A program made the position numbers and the translations under genes. Below the pieces are notes generated by a model, which was not told where the DNA came from, did not search any database, and saw only the letters and a list, made by a program, of their open reading frames with translations. Shown here one piece after another: positions 42,571 to 51,767 of a stretch of 64,000 nucleotides of DNA. This DNA is from Hymenobacter metallicola (GTDB lineage Bacteria > Bacteroidota > Bacteroidia > Cytophagales > Hymenobacteraceae): positions 620,001 through 684,000 of the forward strand of contig NZ_SRMB01000002.1 in the NCBI RefSeq assembly GCF_004745645.1, in the 5' to 3' direction. How positions within the stretch are numbered: position 1 is the stretch's first letter; every line of letters begins with the position of its first letter.

Positions 42571-43143
42571 TTACGAACGAGGAGCATGCTTACCTTCCAG
42601 GATTTCCTCCACAATCTTCTTGTTGAAGGCCGGCAAGTCGCTGGGGTTGCGGCTGGTGATCAGGCCCTTGTCGACCACTACTTCGCTGTCCTGCCAGTGG
42701 GCACCGGCGTTGGTCAGGTCGGTTTTCAGGCTGGGCCAGCTCGTTACCTTGTGGCCGCGCAGCAGGCCGGTTTCAATCAGCGTCCAGGGGCCGTGACAGA
42801 TGGCGGCCACTACTTTGCCCGAGCGCATAAACTCGGCGGCAAAATCGACGACTTTTGCTTCGGTCCGCAGCACATCGGGGTTCATCTGGCCGCCGGGCAG
42901 CACCAGGGCGTCGTAATCGGCCACGCTCACTTCGTCGATGGTCTTGTCGACCGATACTTTACTGCCCCAGTCTTTCTCGTCCCAGCCCTTAATCGAGCCG
43001 CTTTTCAGGGAAATAACGTGGGTTTCGGCGCCTTCGCCTTCCAGATACTTTTTGGGTTCTTCCAGCTCCGACTGCTCGAAGCCGTCGGTGGCGACAATGG
43101 CTATTTTCTTGCCTTTGAGTTTATCACTGCCAAAGATGCTCAT
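42571..43143 (-). CDS. DJ-1/PfpI family protein
   Basis: A 190-residue class I glutamine-amidotransferase-like protein of the PfpI/YhbO branch. It begins KKIAIVATDGFEQSELEEP, has LVLPGGQMNPD, and the nucleophile elbow VAAICHGPWTLIET with Cys near residue 114, ending in TSRNPSDLPAFNKKIVEEI. Family members act as protease-like, deglycase or general stress proteins; which applies is debated and not shown here. Single gene between two terminators. Confidence 0.92.
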   Translation of the reverse strand: MSIFGSDKLKGKKIAIVATDGFEQSELEEPKKYLEGEGAETHVISLKSGSIKGWDEKDWGSKVSVDKTIDEVSVADYDALVLPGGQMNPDVLRTEAKVVDFAAEFMRSGKVVAAICHGPWTLIETGLLRGHKVTSWPSLKTDLTNAGAHWQDSEVVVDKGLITSRNPSDLPAFNKKIVEEILEGKHAPRS

Positions 43144-43183
43144 AGAAATAGGTTGTTTAGGTTGGGAAGTAGAGTGAGAACGA

Positions 43184-43217
43184 AAAAGCCGGTTTGCGCA
43201 AGGCAGAACCGGCTTTT
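43184..43217. terminator. Terminator of the thioesterase gene
   Basis: An 11-bp stem (43184-43194 with 43207-43217) with AAAA/TTTT ends lies 26 bp after the minus-strand thioesterase stop. Confidence 0.85.
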
Positions 43218-43242
43218 CTAGTACGGCAACCGTGGAGCTAGG

Positions 43243-43764
43243 TTACTCATCGGAGCCGCTACGGTCGCGCTTGAGTTGCTTGCGCAGGCGCTTCACCCGG
43301 TCGTCGAAGCCGTCGGGGTCGTAGCTCACGTCTTCCACGTCGAGCTGGTCGAGCATGTCCATCAGCGCATCGGGGTGGTCGGTGCGGGTGGCGCTGGCGA
43401 CGCGCACAAAGGCCATTTCCGACCACAGTACCGATTTCAGGCGCTGCCCATCCTCGCTGAGCATCTGCATTTCCACCACTAAGTTGGAGTTGTCGAAGTG
43501 AATGAGCTGGGTGCGAATGCGCACGGTTTCGCCGTGGTTGGCGGGGCGCAGATAGGCAATGTGGTGCTTGGTGATAACCCAGCCGGCGCCTTCTTCCTTA
43601 GCCAGTTGGCCCAGATTGAGGGCATAGTGCTCGGTGGTGTGGTCTTCGCGGGCATTAAGGAAATAGTCGAGGTAGCGGGCATTGTTGAGGTGGCCCAGCA
43701 TGTCACAGTCCTGAAAGTGGATGCGGTAGGTGGTTTCGGGCGTTTGCAACAGTTTGGCAGCCAT
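43243..43764 (-). CDS. Acyl-CoA thioesterase, hotdog fold
   Basis: A 173-residue hotdog-fold thioesterase of the 4-hydroxybenzoyl-CoA/YbgC kind: YRIHFQDCDMLGHLNNARYL (Asp of the catalytic DxxxHxN set), a long helix DYFLNAREDHTTEHYAL, then strands WVITKHHIAYLRPANHGE and LVVEMQMLSEDG. The final 40 residues are an acidic-basic tail (DRVKRLRKQLKRDRSGSDE) outside the fold. The frame extends to 43935, but MAAKLLQTPETTY at 43764 is the natural start. Substrate acyl chain unknown. Followed by DUF3616 gene upstream on the same strand. Confidence 0.88.
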   Translation of the reverse strand: MAAKLLQTPETTYRIHFQDCDMLGHLNNARYLDYFLNAREDHTTEHYALNLGQLAKEEGAGWVITKHHIAYLRPANHGETVRIRTQLIHFDNSNLVVEMQMLSEDGQRLKSVLWSEMAFVRVASATRTDHPDALMDMLDQLDVEDVSYDPDGFDDRVKRLRKQLKRDRSGSDE

Positions 43765-43834
43765 AGTGCGGTAGGTTGGGCGTATGGAGTAGAGGGGCAA
43801 AGTTCGCGGAAACGGCGCAGACTGCCGATTTCGG

Positions 43835-44935
43835 CTACTCCGGCAGGCGGAATGCATCGGCACGCACCTGGTTGGCCGCCGCTTTGCGGGCATCCGTCGG
43901 GCTGTCGAATACAATAAGCAGGTGGTCCTTGTCAATCATGCCCATGCCCTCGGCCTTGTCCTGTCCGGCGGTAGGGCCGTGGCCGTGGGGCACATCGAAG
44001 AGGCGGCGAATTTGGTCGGGCCCAATCAGGCTGTCGGTGGGCTGGCTCAGGGCGTTGGGCCAGCGGTACACGGCAATGGTACCGTCGAGGTCCATGGTAG
44101 GGCCGGCCAGCAGGTACAGGTCCTCGCCCGACTGGCGCAGCTCGCGCAGCCCCATGCCCCCCAGGGCCAGGAAGTGCTTTTTGTAATACTTCTGCTCGCC
44201 CCCGATTTTGCCTAAACGCAGGCGGCCGTGCTTGTCGAGCTCGGGCAGCAGCTCCAGCACAATGGCCCAGCCGCGCAGCACCGGCCCGCGCAGGCCCACA
44301 AACAGGCGCCCGTCGGTGGTAGCAGCCAGGCCCTCGATGTCGAAGCCGTTGTCTTTACCGGGTATTTTCATGAACGGCTTCAAATGGGGGTCTTCGGCCA
44401 GCAGGTCCATCAGCTCGTTGGTTTCGGTGCTGCCGTGCAGCTGGGCCGCTTCCAGCACTTCGCCGGCCTTGGTGGGGTGCGGGGCCGATTTAACCAACTC
44501 AAAGTCGCCGGTTTTTTCATTCAGCACCAGCGGAATCCGGGCCAGCAGGTAGCGGTTAGGGTCGCTGCTCACTTTGGTGAGCTTGGCAATCTGCTTGGCA
44601 ACGTCCTCGTGCTCGTGGTCGGGCTTTTTGCGCTTGAGGCTGTGGGAGCCAATGACCCAGAGGTAGTGGTCGGCTTCGGCCAAGCCCTCAATGTCGATTT
44701 CACATTCCTCGTCGGCGGGCAAGTCCAGCAGGTCGGTGAGCTGGAAGGAGGCGTGCTGCCCGTACTCGTGCGGGCCGGTACGGCGCAACCGTTCAATGGT
44801 GGTGCGCTCATCACAGCTCAGCCACAGGTTGTCGCCGGTGCAGAGTACCGTCGACAGGCCGTCGCGCACGTGCTTTTCGTCGGCGTTCAGGCTCAGCTTG
44901 GGGTTGAAATGCAGGGTATAGGCTTGGGGGCGCAT
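43835..44935 (-). CDS. DUF3616 protein
   Basis: A 366-residue protein that looks like the DUF3616 family of beta-propeller-like proteins: LSCDERTTIERLRR, VDIEGLAEADHYLWVIGSHS-like text (here DIEGLAEADHYLWVIGSHSL), FDIEGLAATTDGRLFVGLRG and KAEGMGMIDKDHLLIVFD. The repeating D-x-EG pattern suggests an enzyme-like or esterase-like propeller. No signal peptide is present. The start MRPQAYTLHF at 44935 is chosen over the open frame to 45043. The gene ends 70 bp before the thioesterase start, and a terminator lies just upstream of it. Confidence 0.82.
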   Translation of the reverse strand: MRPQAYTLHFNPKLSLNADEKHVRDGLSTVLCTGDNLWLSCDERTTIERLRRTGPHEYGQHASFQLTDLLDLPADEECEIDIEGLAEADHYLWVIGSHSLKRKKPDHEHEDVAKQIAKLTKVSSDPNRYLLARIPLVLNEKTGDFELVKSAPHPTKAGEVLEAAQLHGSTETNELMDLLAEDPHLKPFMKIPGKDNGFDIEGLAATTDGRLFVGLRGPVLRGWAIVLELLPELDKHGRLRLGKIGGEQKYYKKHFLALGGMGLRELRQSGEDLYLLAGPTMDLDGTIAVYRWPNALSQPTDSLIGPDQIRRLFDVPHGHGPTAGQDKAEGMGMIDKDHLLIVFDSPTDARKAAANQVRADAFRLPE

Positions 44936-44962
44936 GATCAGGGAAGGGTTAGGAGTAAACAG

Positions 44963-44997
44963 CAAACGGCCCAACCCGTGCAGGGTTGGGCCGTTTG
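44963..44997. terminator. Terminator of the exporter operon
   Basis: A perfect 15-bp GC-rich inverted repeat (44963-44977 with 44983-44997) with a 5-base loop between the membrane fusion protein gene and DUF3616, with CAAA/TTTG ends. Confidence 0.85.
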
Positions 44998-45050
44998 GGA
45001 AGCCGGGTACTGTCGAGCACTGCGAAGTGCAACCCCACGGCACAGCAGAC

Positions 45051-46280
45051 CTAGCCTTTCTTCTCGCCTTCTGCTGGCGGGCCCAGTACTTTTACCTTGT
45101 CGGTTTTGGTCAGGCCCGACAGGACTTCTACGTTGATACCGTCCGACAAACCGGTTTTGACCAGGCGCTTCTGGAACTGCTGCGGGGCCGTTTCCACTTC
45201 TACAAACACGCTGTCCTTGTTGACTTTCCCGAATTGGAGCAGGCTTTCCCGAATGGCCAGTACCTGGTTGCGGCGGCCCAGCACGATGTCGCCGTTGGCC
45301 GAGTAGCCGGCCCGCAGAAATTGCCCCGGCTTGAGGCGCACGTTGGCCCGCACCTGAAACTTGATGGCGCCTTCCTCCGTGATGCCCTTAGGGGCAATGT
45401 ACTCGAGCGTAGCCGGAAAATCCTCGCCTTCCAGAGCACCTACTTTCAGGTTCAGGTCCATGCCTTCACGCACCTTGCCCACTTCGCTTTCGTCGATTTT
45501 GCCCTCAAACACCAGGCTTTTCATATCGGCAATGGCGGCAATGGTGGTGCCCTCGTTGAAGTTGTTGCGCTCCACTACCGAGGAGCCGACTTTGATGGGT
45601 ACGTCGAGCACCAGGCCCGTAATGGTGGAGCGAACCATATTGGAGGCCCCGCCGGTATTGCGGGAAGCCCCGCGCTGGGCAATCTGCAGGTCGTTTTCGG
45701 CCGCGTCGAGGGCCTGCTTTTTGGCGCGCACGTCGGCCAGCAGGCGGTTGTATTCCTGCTCGGCAATAACTTTCTGCTCAAACAAGGGACGCTGCCGGTT
45801 TAGCTCGATTTGGGAAGTTTCCAGCGCCACGCGAGCCGCCTGAATGTTGTTCTGGGCGTTGTTTACGTTGGCCGCATTGGCCACCGTGCGGATGCGGGCA
45901 ATGAGCTGCCCTTCCTTAATTGGCTCCCCGGCTTCCACGAACAGTTCCTCCACAATACCCGACACCTGGGGCTTGATCTGGACCTCGCGCCGGGGCACGA
46001 TGCTGCCCGTGGCCACGGTTTTCTTCACGATGTCGGTCAGAAAAGGGGTTTCGGTTTTGTAGGTCACCGGGTCGGTGTGGGCCTGCTTCCAGAAGTAACG
46101 CACCAGCCAGCCGAAGCCGGCCAGCAGCAGCAGCACCAGAATGCCGAGGAAAATTCGTTTCATGGTAATAAACGGGGGTTTGGGCGGCTCATACGGCGCC
46201 TGGTAGTCGTGGGGCGGACGCGCCGGAGCCGGGCGGGACTCCACTTCGACCGTTTCGTCTGACAGTGCTTGGTTGTTCAT
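45051..46280 (-). CDS. Membrane fusion protein of a MacAB-like exporter
   Basis: A 409-residue periplasmic adaptor (HlyD/MacA/RND type). One membrane helix (IFLGILVLLLLAGFGWLVRYF, about residues 40-60) follows a cytoplasmic Pro-rich tail. The biotinyl-lipoyl half motif VATGSIVPRREVQIKPQVSG leads into a coiled-coil hairpin (about 130-200), then the second half and the beta-barrel (VGSSVVERNNFNEGTTIAAI, KSLVFEGKIDESEVGKV). It bridges the inner-membrane ABC complex to an outer-membrane channel, which is not in this window. Last gene of a five-gene operon. Confidence 0.92.
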   Translation of the reverse strand: MNNQALSDETVEVESRPAPARPPHDYQAPYEPPKPPFITMKRIFLGILVLLLLAGFGWLVRYFWKQAHTDPVTYKTETPFLTDIVKKTVATGSIVPRREVQIKPQVSGIVEELFVEAGEPIKEGQLIARIRTVANAANVNNAQNNIQAARVALETSQIELNRQRPLFEQKVIAEQEYNRLLADVRAKKQALDAAENDLQIAQRGASRNTGGASNMVRSTITGLVLDVPIKVGSSVVERNNFNEGTTIAAIADMKSLVFEGKIDESEVGKVREGMDLNLKVGALEGEDFPATLEYIAPKGITEEGAIKFQVRANVRLKPGQFLRAGYSANGDIVLGRRNQVLAIRESLLQFGKVNKDSVFVEVETAPQQFQKRLVKTGLSDGINVEVLSGLTKTDKVKVLGPPAEGEKKG

Positions 46281-46335
46281 AGCCGGGCCCTTCCGGGGGT
46301 TAGGTTAAGAGAAGTTGAGTAGCAAATACATGCCG

Positions 46336-47577
46336 TTATTCATCTTTGAGGGCCACCACGGGCTGCACCCGGGCGGCAATAGTGGCCGGAACCAGGCCGG
46401 CCACGCCACCGGCCACGACCAGCAAAACCACCGCCGTGAGGGCCACGCCCAGATCAACCTGGGGGTTGGCAAAAAAGCCCACGTCCTGGCCCGCAATCAG
46501 CGAATTGATACCGGCCATGAGGGCCGTGCCGCACAACAGCCCGATCAGGCCCGCGGCGGCGGTAATGACGATGCTTTCCTGCACAATCAGGCTGATAATG
46601 CTCCAGGGCGTGGCCCCCAGGGCCTTGCGAATGCCGATTTCCTTGGTGCGCTCCTTCACCACAATGAGCATGATATTGCTCACCCCGATGATGCCAGCCA
46701 GAATAGTACCGATGCTGACCAGCCAGCTGAAGCCCGAAATACCGGTAAACAGCCCCTGCACGCGGGCATATTCCTCTTCCACATTAGCCGAGCCAAAGGC
46801 CCGGTCGTCGGTGGGGGCTACTTTGTGCTGCCGGGCCAGCAGCTGCTTCACCTTGGTTTCGACGACGGCGGCCGGAATGCCGGGCTTGGGAATCAGGGCG
46901 AAGTAGCCCACCTTGTTGACTTGGTTGAACGTGACCTGCAGGGCCGTGAGCGGAATCATGATGGTTTGGGCATCCTGCTGGGCATTTTCCGGCTTGCCTT
47001 CGGCCTTGAACAACCCCACCACCCGGAAGAAGATACCCTTGATGCGGATTTCCTTGCCCAGCGGATTTTCCGCGCCAAACAGGACCTCCGCCACCCGGTC
47101 GCCGATGATGGCCACCTTGCGCCGCTCGTTGATGTCGATATCGTTGATAAAGCGGCCGGCCGTCAGGTTCAGGGCCTTCACGGCCGGGTAGCCGGGGTAT
47201 TCTCCGTTTACCGAGAAAGTTGAGCTTTTCGTACCATACTGCACCGTGAAGGCCCCGTCCAGGGAGCTGCGGGGCAGCACCACGCCTGCCTCGGGCACTT
47301 CCCGCAGAATAGCGGCCACGTCGTCGTTATTGAGTTGGATGAAGCGGCCTACTTTCAGCCCTGCGTAAGGCACACTGGTACGCTGGGTCCAGACGAACAC
47401 CGCGTTTTTGGCCACGTCGAACTCCTTTTCGACCCCATTGCGGAAGCCCTTGCCCGAGCCCAGCAGCACCACCAGCATGAAAATACCCCAGAATACCCCA
47501 AACGCGGTGAGCCCCGTGCGCAGCTTGTGGCGGCGCACCGTGGCCCAGATTTCGCTCCATTTGTCGAGGTCAAACAT
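46336..47577 (-). CDS. MacB-like ABC permease (second copy)
   Basis: A 413-residue FtsX/MacB-type permease. It starts MFDLDKWSEIWATVRRHKL with the first helix (TAFGVFWGIFMLVVLLGSG), has a periplasmic core domain (about 55-280) and three C-terminal helices with the conserved GVSNIMLIVVKERTKEIG / IRKALGATPWSI linker. Same length and layout as the preceding gene's product, with divergent sequence, so the two probably form a heterodimer driven by the ATPase. 28 bp separate it from its upstream paralog. Confidence 0.9.
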   Translation of the reverse strand: MFDLDKWSEIWATVRRHKLRTGLTAFGVFWGIFMLVVLLGSGKGFRNGVEKEFDVAKNAVFVWTQRTSVPYAGLKVGRFIQLNNDDVAAILREVPEAGVVLPRSSLDGAFTVQYGTKSSTFSVNGEYPGYPAVKALNLTAGRFINDIDINERRKVAIIGDRVAEVLFGAENPLGKEIRIKGIFFRVVGLFKAEGKPENAQQDAQTIMIPLTALQVTFNQVNKVGYFALIPKPGIPAAVVETKVKQLLARQHKVAPTDDRAFGSANVEEEYARVQGLFTGISGFSWLVSIGTILAGIIGVSNIMLIVVKERTKEIGIRKALGATPWSIISLIVQESIVITAAAGLIGLLCGTALMAGINSLIAGQDVGFFANPQVDLGVALTAVVLLVVAGGVAGLVPATIAARVQPVVALKDE

Positions 47578-47605
47578 TACTTGTCAGCTAAGTCAGCAGG
47601 TAGGG

Positions 47606-48847
47606 TTATTCAGCCCGTAAGGCCTCAATGGGTTTTACGTTGGCGGCTTTCATGGCCGGAATCAGGCCGGCCACCGCGCCGGAAATGACTAACAAAGCCG
47701 TGGCGCTGAGGGCCACCGTCAGATTCACTTCCGGATGGTCGAAGTAGGAGGACGTGCCGCCGGCCTTTTCGAGCATGTAGCGCACAAAATCCAGCAGGGC
47801 CACGCCAAACAGCAGGCCCAGGTAGCCCGACAGGCTGGTAATAACCACCGACTCCTGCACCACCATGCTGATAATGCTCCAGGGCGTGGCGCCCAGGGCC
47901 TTGCGGACGCCAATTTCGCGGGTCCGCTCCTGCACGATGATGAGCATGATGTTGCTCACGCCCACTACGCCGGCTACCAGCGTCAGCACCCCGATGACAC
48001 TCACAAACAACTTAATACCAGTGAACAGGCCTTCAAACCGCTTCACTTCCTCCTCGTTGTTTTCCAGGTCCAGGGCCTGCTTGTCGGCCGGGTCGAACTG
48101 ATGGCGCCGGGCCAGCAGCACCCGCACCTGGTCTTCGAGCTGCTTGACGGGCGTACCCTTGGTGCTGCTGATGCCGATGCGCTGCACCTGGTTGTACTGG
48201 TTGAAGGTGGTCTGGAAGGTGCTGAACGGCACGAAAGCCCGCTCCTCGTTGCGCCCGTTGTTGCCGGTGTGGGTAAAGATGCCCACCACTTTGAAGAAAA
48301 CGCCCTTCACCTGCACGTACTGCCCAATGGCCGGCTGGTCGCCAAACAGCACCTTGCGCACCTTCTCCCCCATGATTATCACCTTGCGCCGCTCGATGCC
48401 ATCCAGGGGGCTGAGCAGGCGGCCTTCGGTCAGCTTTTCGCCGTTGAGCTGGAAAAACTCGGCCGTGGCTCCGAACACCTGGTAGGAGCCGTTCTTGGTT
48501 TTATTAACGATGGTATACTCGCCAAACAGGCGGTTGCGGGAAGCCAGCAGCTCCACGCCATCCACCTGCTGCCGAATGGCTTCCATGTCGTCGTTGGTGA
48601 ACTTGAGTTCCCGGCCCGGCTTCAGCCCCTGCCAGGGCAACGAGGTTTTGCCCGCACTCACGAACATGCTGTTCATGGCCCCGCCGCCAAACTCCTTCCA
48701 GATACCGTTCTCCATCCCCTTGCCCGCGCCCAGCAGGAGCACCAGCATGAAAATACCCCAGAATACCCCGAAAGCCGTCAGGAAGGTGCGCAGCTTGTTG
48801 CGACGCATCGTCCCGAGGATTTCCTGCCATTTGTCGAGGTCAAACAT
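47606..48847 (-). CDS. MacB-like ABC permease (first copy)
   Basis: A 413-residue paralog of the next gene: MFDLDKWQEILGTMRRNKL, helix FLTAFGVFWGIFMLVLLLGA, periplasmic domain, and the C-terminal VSNIMLIIVQERTREIG / VRKALGATPWSIIS. The permease core is recognisable; the periplasmic part differs and includes ASRNRLFGEYTIVNKTKNG. MacB-type pumps move substrates from the periplasm across the outer membrane rather than across the inner membrane. Cargo cannot be told; the small secreted 169-residue protein upstream may be a clue. Confidence 0.9.
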   Translation of the reverse strand: MFDLDKWQEILGTMRRNKLRTFLTAFGVFWGIFMLVLLLGAGKGMENGIWKEFGGGAMNSMFVSAGKTSLPWQGLKPGRELKFTNDDMEAIRQQVDGVELLASRNRLFGEYTIVNKTKNGSYQVFGATAEFFQLNGEKLTEGRLLSPLDGIERRKVIIMGEKVRKVLFGDQPAIGQYVQVKGVFFKVVGIFTHTGNNGRNEERAFVPFSTFQTTFNQYNQVQRIGISSTKGTPVKQLEDQVRVLLARRHQFDPADKQALDLENNEEEVKRFEGLFTGIKLFVSVIGVLTLVAGVVGVSNIMLIIVQERTREIGVRKALGATPWSIISMVVQESVVITSLSGYLGLLFGVALLDFVRYMLEKAGGTSSYFDHPEVNLTVALSATALLVISGAVAGLIPAMKAANVKPIEALRAE

Positions 48848-48974
48848 GGGTGCTTATTGTGCTGATGTGCTATTAGAGGAACGAGGCCCCGATTGACGCG
48901 TCAGGAAAGCTCTACGGCTAGCCTTACCGCGCCTATTGAGCCACCTGCCAACGCTTATTTCTTGATTACTACTT

Positions 48975-49484
48975 CTACTCCCCGCCGCAGCTCCGACGGA
49001 TTTTCTCCAGGCGGCGCACCACGTCTTTTACCGTGGCCTCATTGGTCGTGTACAGGGGCAGCTCGAAGCTGGTAGAGCTGCCTTTCTTCTGCTTGGCAAT
49101 CTTGATTTCGTAGTGCCGGGGCTCGTCCTCGTCGCCTTTCTCCAGGGCATAAGTCAGCGACGTGACGTCGGCCCAATCGAAGCTCATCTTCAGCTCGAAG
49201 TACCCCTTATCCATGCTCACAGCCCAGCCCGAGCCGCTACCGCCGTAGCTCACGGCCAGGGGCTTGGGCATATCCACGTCGGCCTCCTTGTCGCGAATGA
49301 TTTGCTCGGCCCGGCAGCCTTTGAGCGCCAAGTGCACATACTGCTTGGGCTTCTGCGGATTCTGCATCAGCTGGTCGAGCTGCTTCATCAGGGCCTGTTG
49401 CTCGGCCGGTGTGCCCTGAGCTTGGCTGCGGGTAGCGGCGCCTAAAGTGCCCAAGAATGTCAAGGCGAAAAGAACTGTTTTCAT
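48975..49484 (-). CDS. Unknown secreted protein inside the exporter operon
   Basis: A 169-residue protein with a signal peptide (MKTVLFALTFLGTLGAATRS, cleavage near SQAQ). The mature part is mixed alpha/beta with YVHLALKGCRAEQIIRD, a Gly/Ser-rich turn (VSYGGSGSGWAVSMDKGYF) and a cysteine close to the end (RRSCGGE). Two cysteines could form a disulfide. I do not recognise a family. It lies between the ABC ATPase and the first permease, so it is presumably periplasmic and perhaps an accessory or regulated target of the exporter. Start chosen at MKTVLF over the open frame to 49511. Confidence 0.7.
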   Translation of the reverse strand: MKTVLFALTFLGTLGAATRSQAQGTPAEQQALMKQLDQLMQNPQKPKQYVHLALKGCRAEQIIRDKEADVDMPKPLAVSYGGSGSGWAVSMDKGYFELKMSFDWADVTSLTYALEKGDEDEPRHYEIKIAKQKKGSSTSFELPLYTTNEATVKDVVRRLEKIRRSCGGE

Positions 49485-49525
49485 GATAAGAACCGAAAAG
49501 AACGAAGACAACCTATAGCACCAAC

Positions 49526-50194
<669 letters not shown>

Positions 50195-50466
50195 AAGGGC
50201 AACCGTAGAACTATGTAATATGCTTTACAAGGTAGCATGTAATACAAAGTATGCTGTTTTCCAGCGAAAAGCAAAGAAATCCGAGTACTTTTTCTGCAAG
50301 CCGCGACCATGCTTGGTGGTGGCAACTGGCGGATAGATGGAGGCGCCACCCCAAAGGTTGCCTGGATGCCGTGGAATATAGCAAAAGTTGATTACAGAAG
50401 AATCCTTTTTGACCTTCCTAAACTCCTACCTTGGGGGCGCCACTCCCCCACTTCTGACCCGTAGCC

Positions 50467-51255
50467 ATGAGTTTTACCCAGCAAGTTGTTTGGATTACCG
50501 GAGCCTCAGCCGGCATTGGTGAGGCCCTGGCCCGCGAATTTGCCCGCGCGGGCGCCCGGCTGGTACTTTCGGCCCGCAACCAGGCAGAGCTAGAGCGGGT
50601 AGGAGCCGCCTGCGCCCCGGCCCACGTTCTTATCCTTCCCCTCGATTTGGCCGACAGCAGCGGGTTTGCCGCCTGCGTCGAGCAGGTGTTGGCTCATTAT
50701 GGGCGCCTGGATATTCTGGTCAACAATGGGGGCATCAGCCAACGCTCCCTGGCCCTGGCAACCAGTTTGGAGGTGCACCGACGCCTGATGGAGGTCAACT
50801 ATTTCGGCACGGTAGCCCTGACCAAAGAAGTGCTGCCGCACCTGATTCAGCAGGGCCGGGGCCAGGTGGTAGTGGTCAGCAGCCTGGTAGGCAAGTTTGG
50901 CTCGCCTTACCGCAGTGCCTACGCGGCCTCCAAGCACGCGCTGCACGGGTTCTTCGACTCGCTCCGGGCCGAAATCTGGCAAACCGGCGTGAGCGTGACC
51001 ATCATCTGCCCGGGTTTTGTGCGCACGGGGGTTTCCATCAACGCCCTGACGGCAGATGGCAGCCCGCAGCGCACCATGGATGAGGCCACCAAGCAGGGCC
51101 TGGCACCGGAAAAGCTGGCTCGTAAAGCCATACGGGCCATTGCCCAGCACCGGCAGGAGGTCTATATCGGGGGCCGCGAAACCCTGGGCGTGTATTTGAA
51201 GCGGTTTGTGCCCGGCCTGTTCAACCGGGTGCTGCGCACGGCCCAGGTGCGCTAA
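50467..51255 (+). CDS. Short-chain dehydrogenase/reductase
   Basis: A 262-residue classical SDR. The cofactor motif is WITGASAGIGEALAREF (TGxxxGxG, residues 9-25), then NNGGISQRSLAL and the active-site set Ser in VVSSLVG and Tyr152-x-x-x-Lys156 in YAASKHALHG. ICPGFVRTGV follows. The closing RVLxRVLRTAQVR-type tail is basic. Such enzymes reduce or oxidise ketones and alcohols with NAD(P)H; the substrate is unknown. Upstream CTACCTTGG resembles the -7 box. It is convergent with a small lipoprotein gene. Confidence 0.9.
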   Translation: MSFTQQVVWITGASAGIGEALAREFARAGARLVLSARNQAELERVGAACAPAHVLILPLDLADSSGFAACVEQVLAHYGRLDILVNNGGISQRSLALATSLEVHRRLMEVNYFGTVALTKEVLPHLIQQGRGQVVVVSSLVGKFGSPYRSAYAASKHALHGFFDSLRAEIWQTGVSVTIICPGFVRTGVSINALTADGSPQRTMDEATKQGLAPEKLARKAIRAIAQHRQEVYIGGRETLGVYLKRFVPGLFNRVLRTAQVR

Positions 51256-51261
51256 CAGAAG

Positions 51262-51675
51262 TTATTTGGTAGAGCGGCGGGCCTGCATCTGGGCCTGCAT
51301 CTGGCGCTTTTTGGCTTGGTACTGCTTGTACTGCGTGGGCGTCAGGGTGGCCTTGAGCTGCCCTTCCGAGTCGGCATTAATTTTCTTGAGCTCCGTCATC
51401 AGTGCGGGTTGGTTGCCGGCGTATTGCTTGCGGGCCTCGTTTACTTTTTCCACCGTTCCGCTTAAAATTGCCCGCACCTTGCCCTGCTGGTCGGGCAGCA
51501 GCTTCAGCTCGTCGGTCATCACGTCGGTCAGGTCGCGGGCGGCAGCTTTGGGTACGGGGGCCGGCGCCACCGTCACCGATTTGGCTTCCGGAATATCCGC
51601 CTTTTGCCGACGGGCACAACCAAAGGTGACGGTGCTGAGCACCCCTAATACAAGCAAGGACCGGGAAAAGAGCAT
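51262..51675 (-). CDS. Small lipoprotein with Spy-like helical domain
   Basis: A 137-residue protein. The signal sequence MLFSRSLLVLGVLSTVTFGC fits a lipobox (TFGC), so Cys20 is probably lipidated. The mature part is helical and charged (DLTDVMTDELKLLPDQQGK, EARKQYAGNQPALMTELK, LTPTQYKQYQAKKRQMQAQ), reminiscent of LTxxQ-type periplasmic chaperones such as Spy/CpxP in the LTPTQY motif, though only partly. Start at 51675 because the longer 51699 frame only adds a Pro-rich lead to the signal. Convergent with the SDR gene, 6 bp away. Confidence 0.72.
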   Translation of the reverse strand: MLFSRSLLVLGVLSTVTFGCARRQKADIPEAKSVTVAPAPVPKAAARDLTDVMTDELKLLPDQQGKVRAILSGTVEKVNEARKQYAGNQPALMTELKKINADSEGQLKATLTPTQYKQYQAKKRQMQAQMQARRSTK

Positions 51676-51767
51676 AGGGCGAGGAGGTGAATTGGGCATG
51701 CATACGCGAAAACCATACCCGGCGGTTACCCGGCTGGCTTTTGTGTTGCCTGAGCATTCCTCATGCG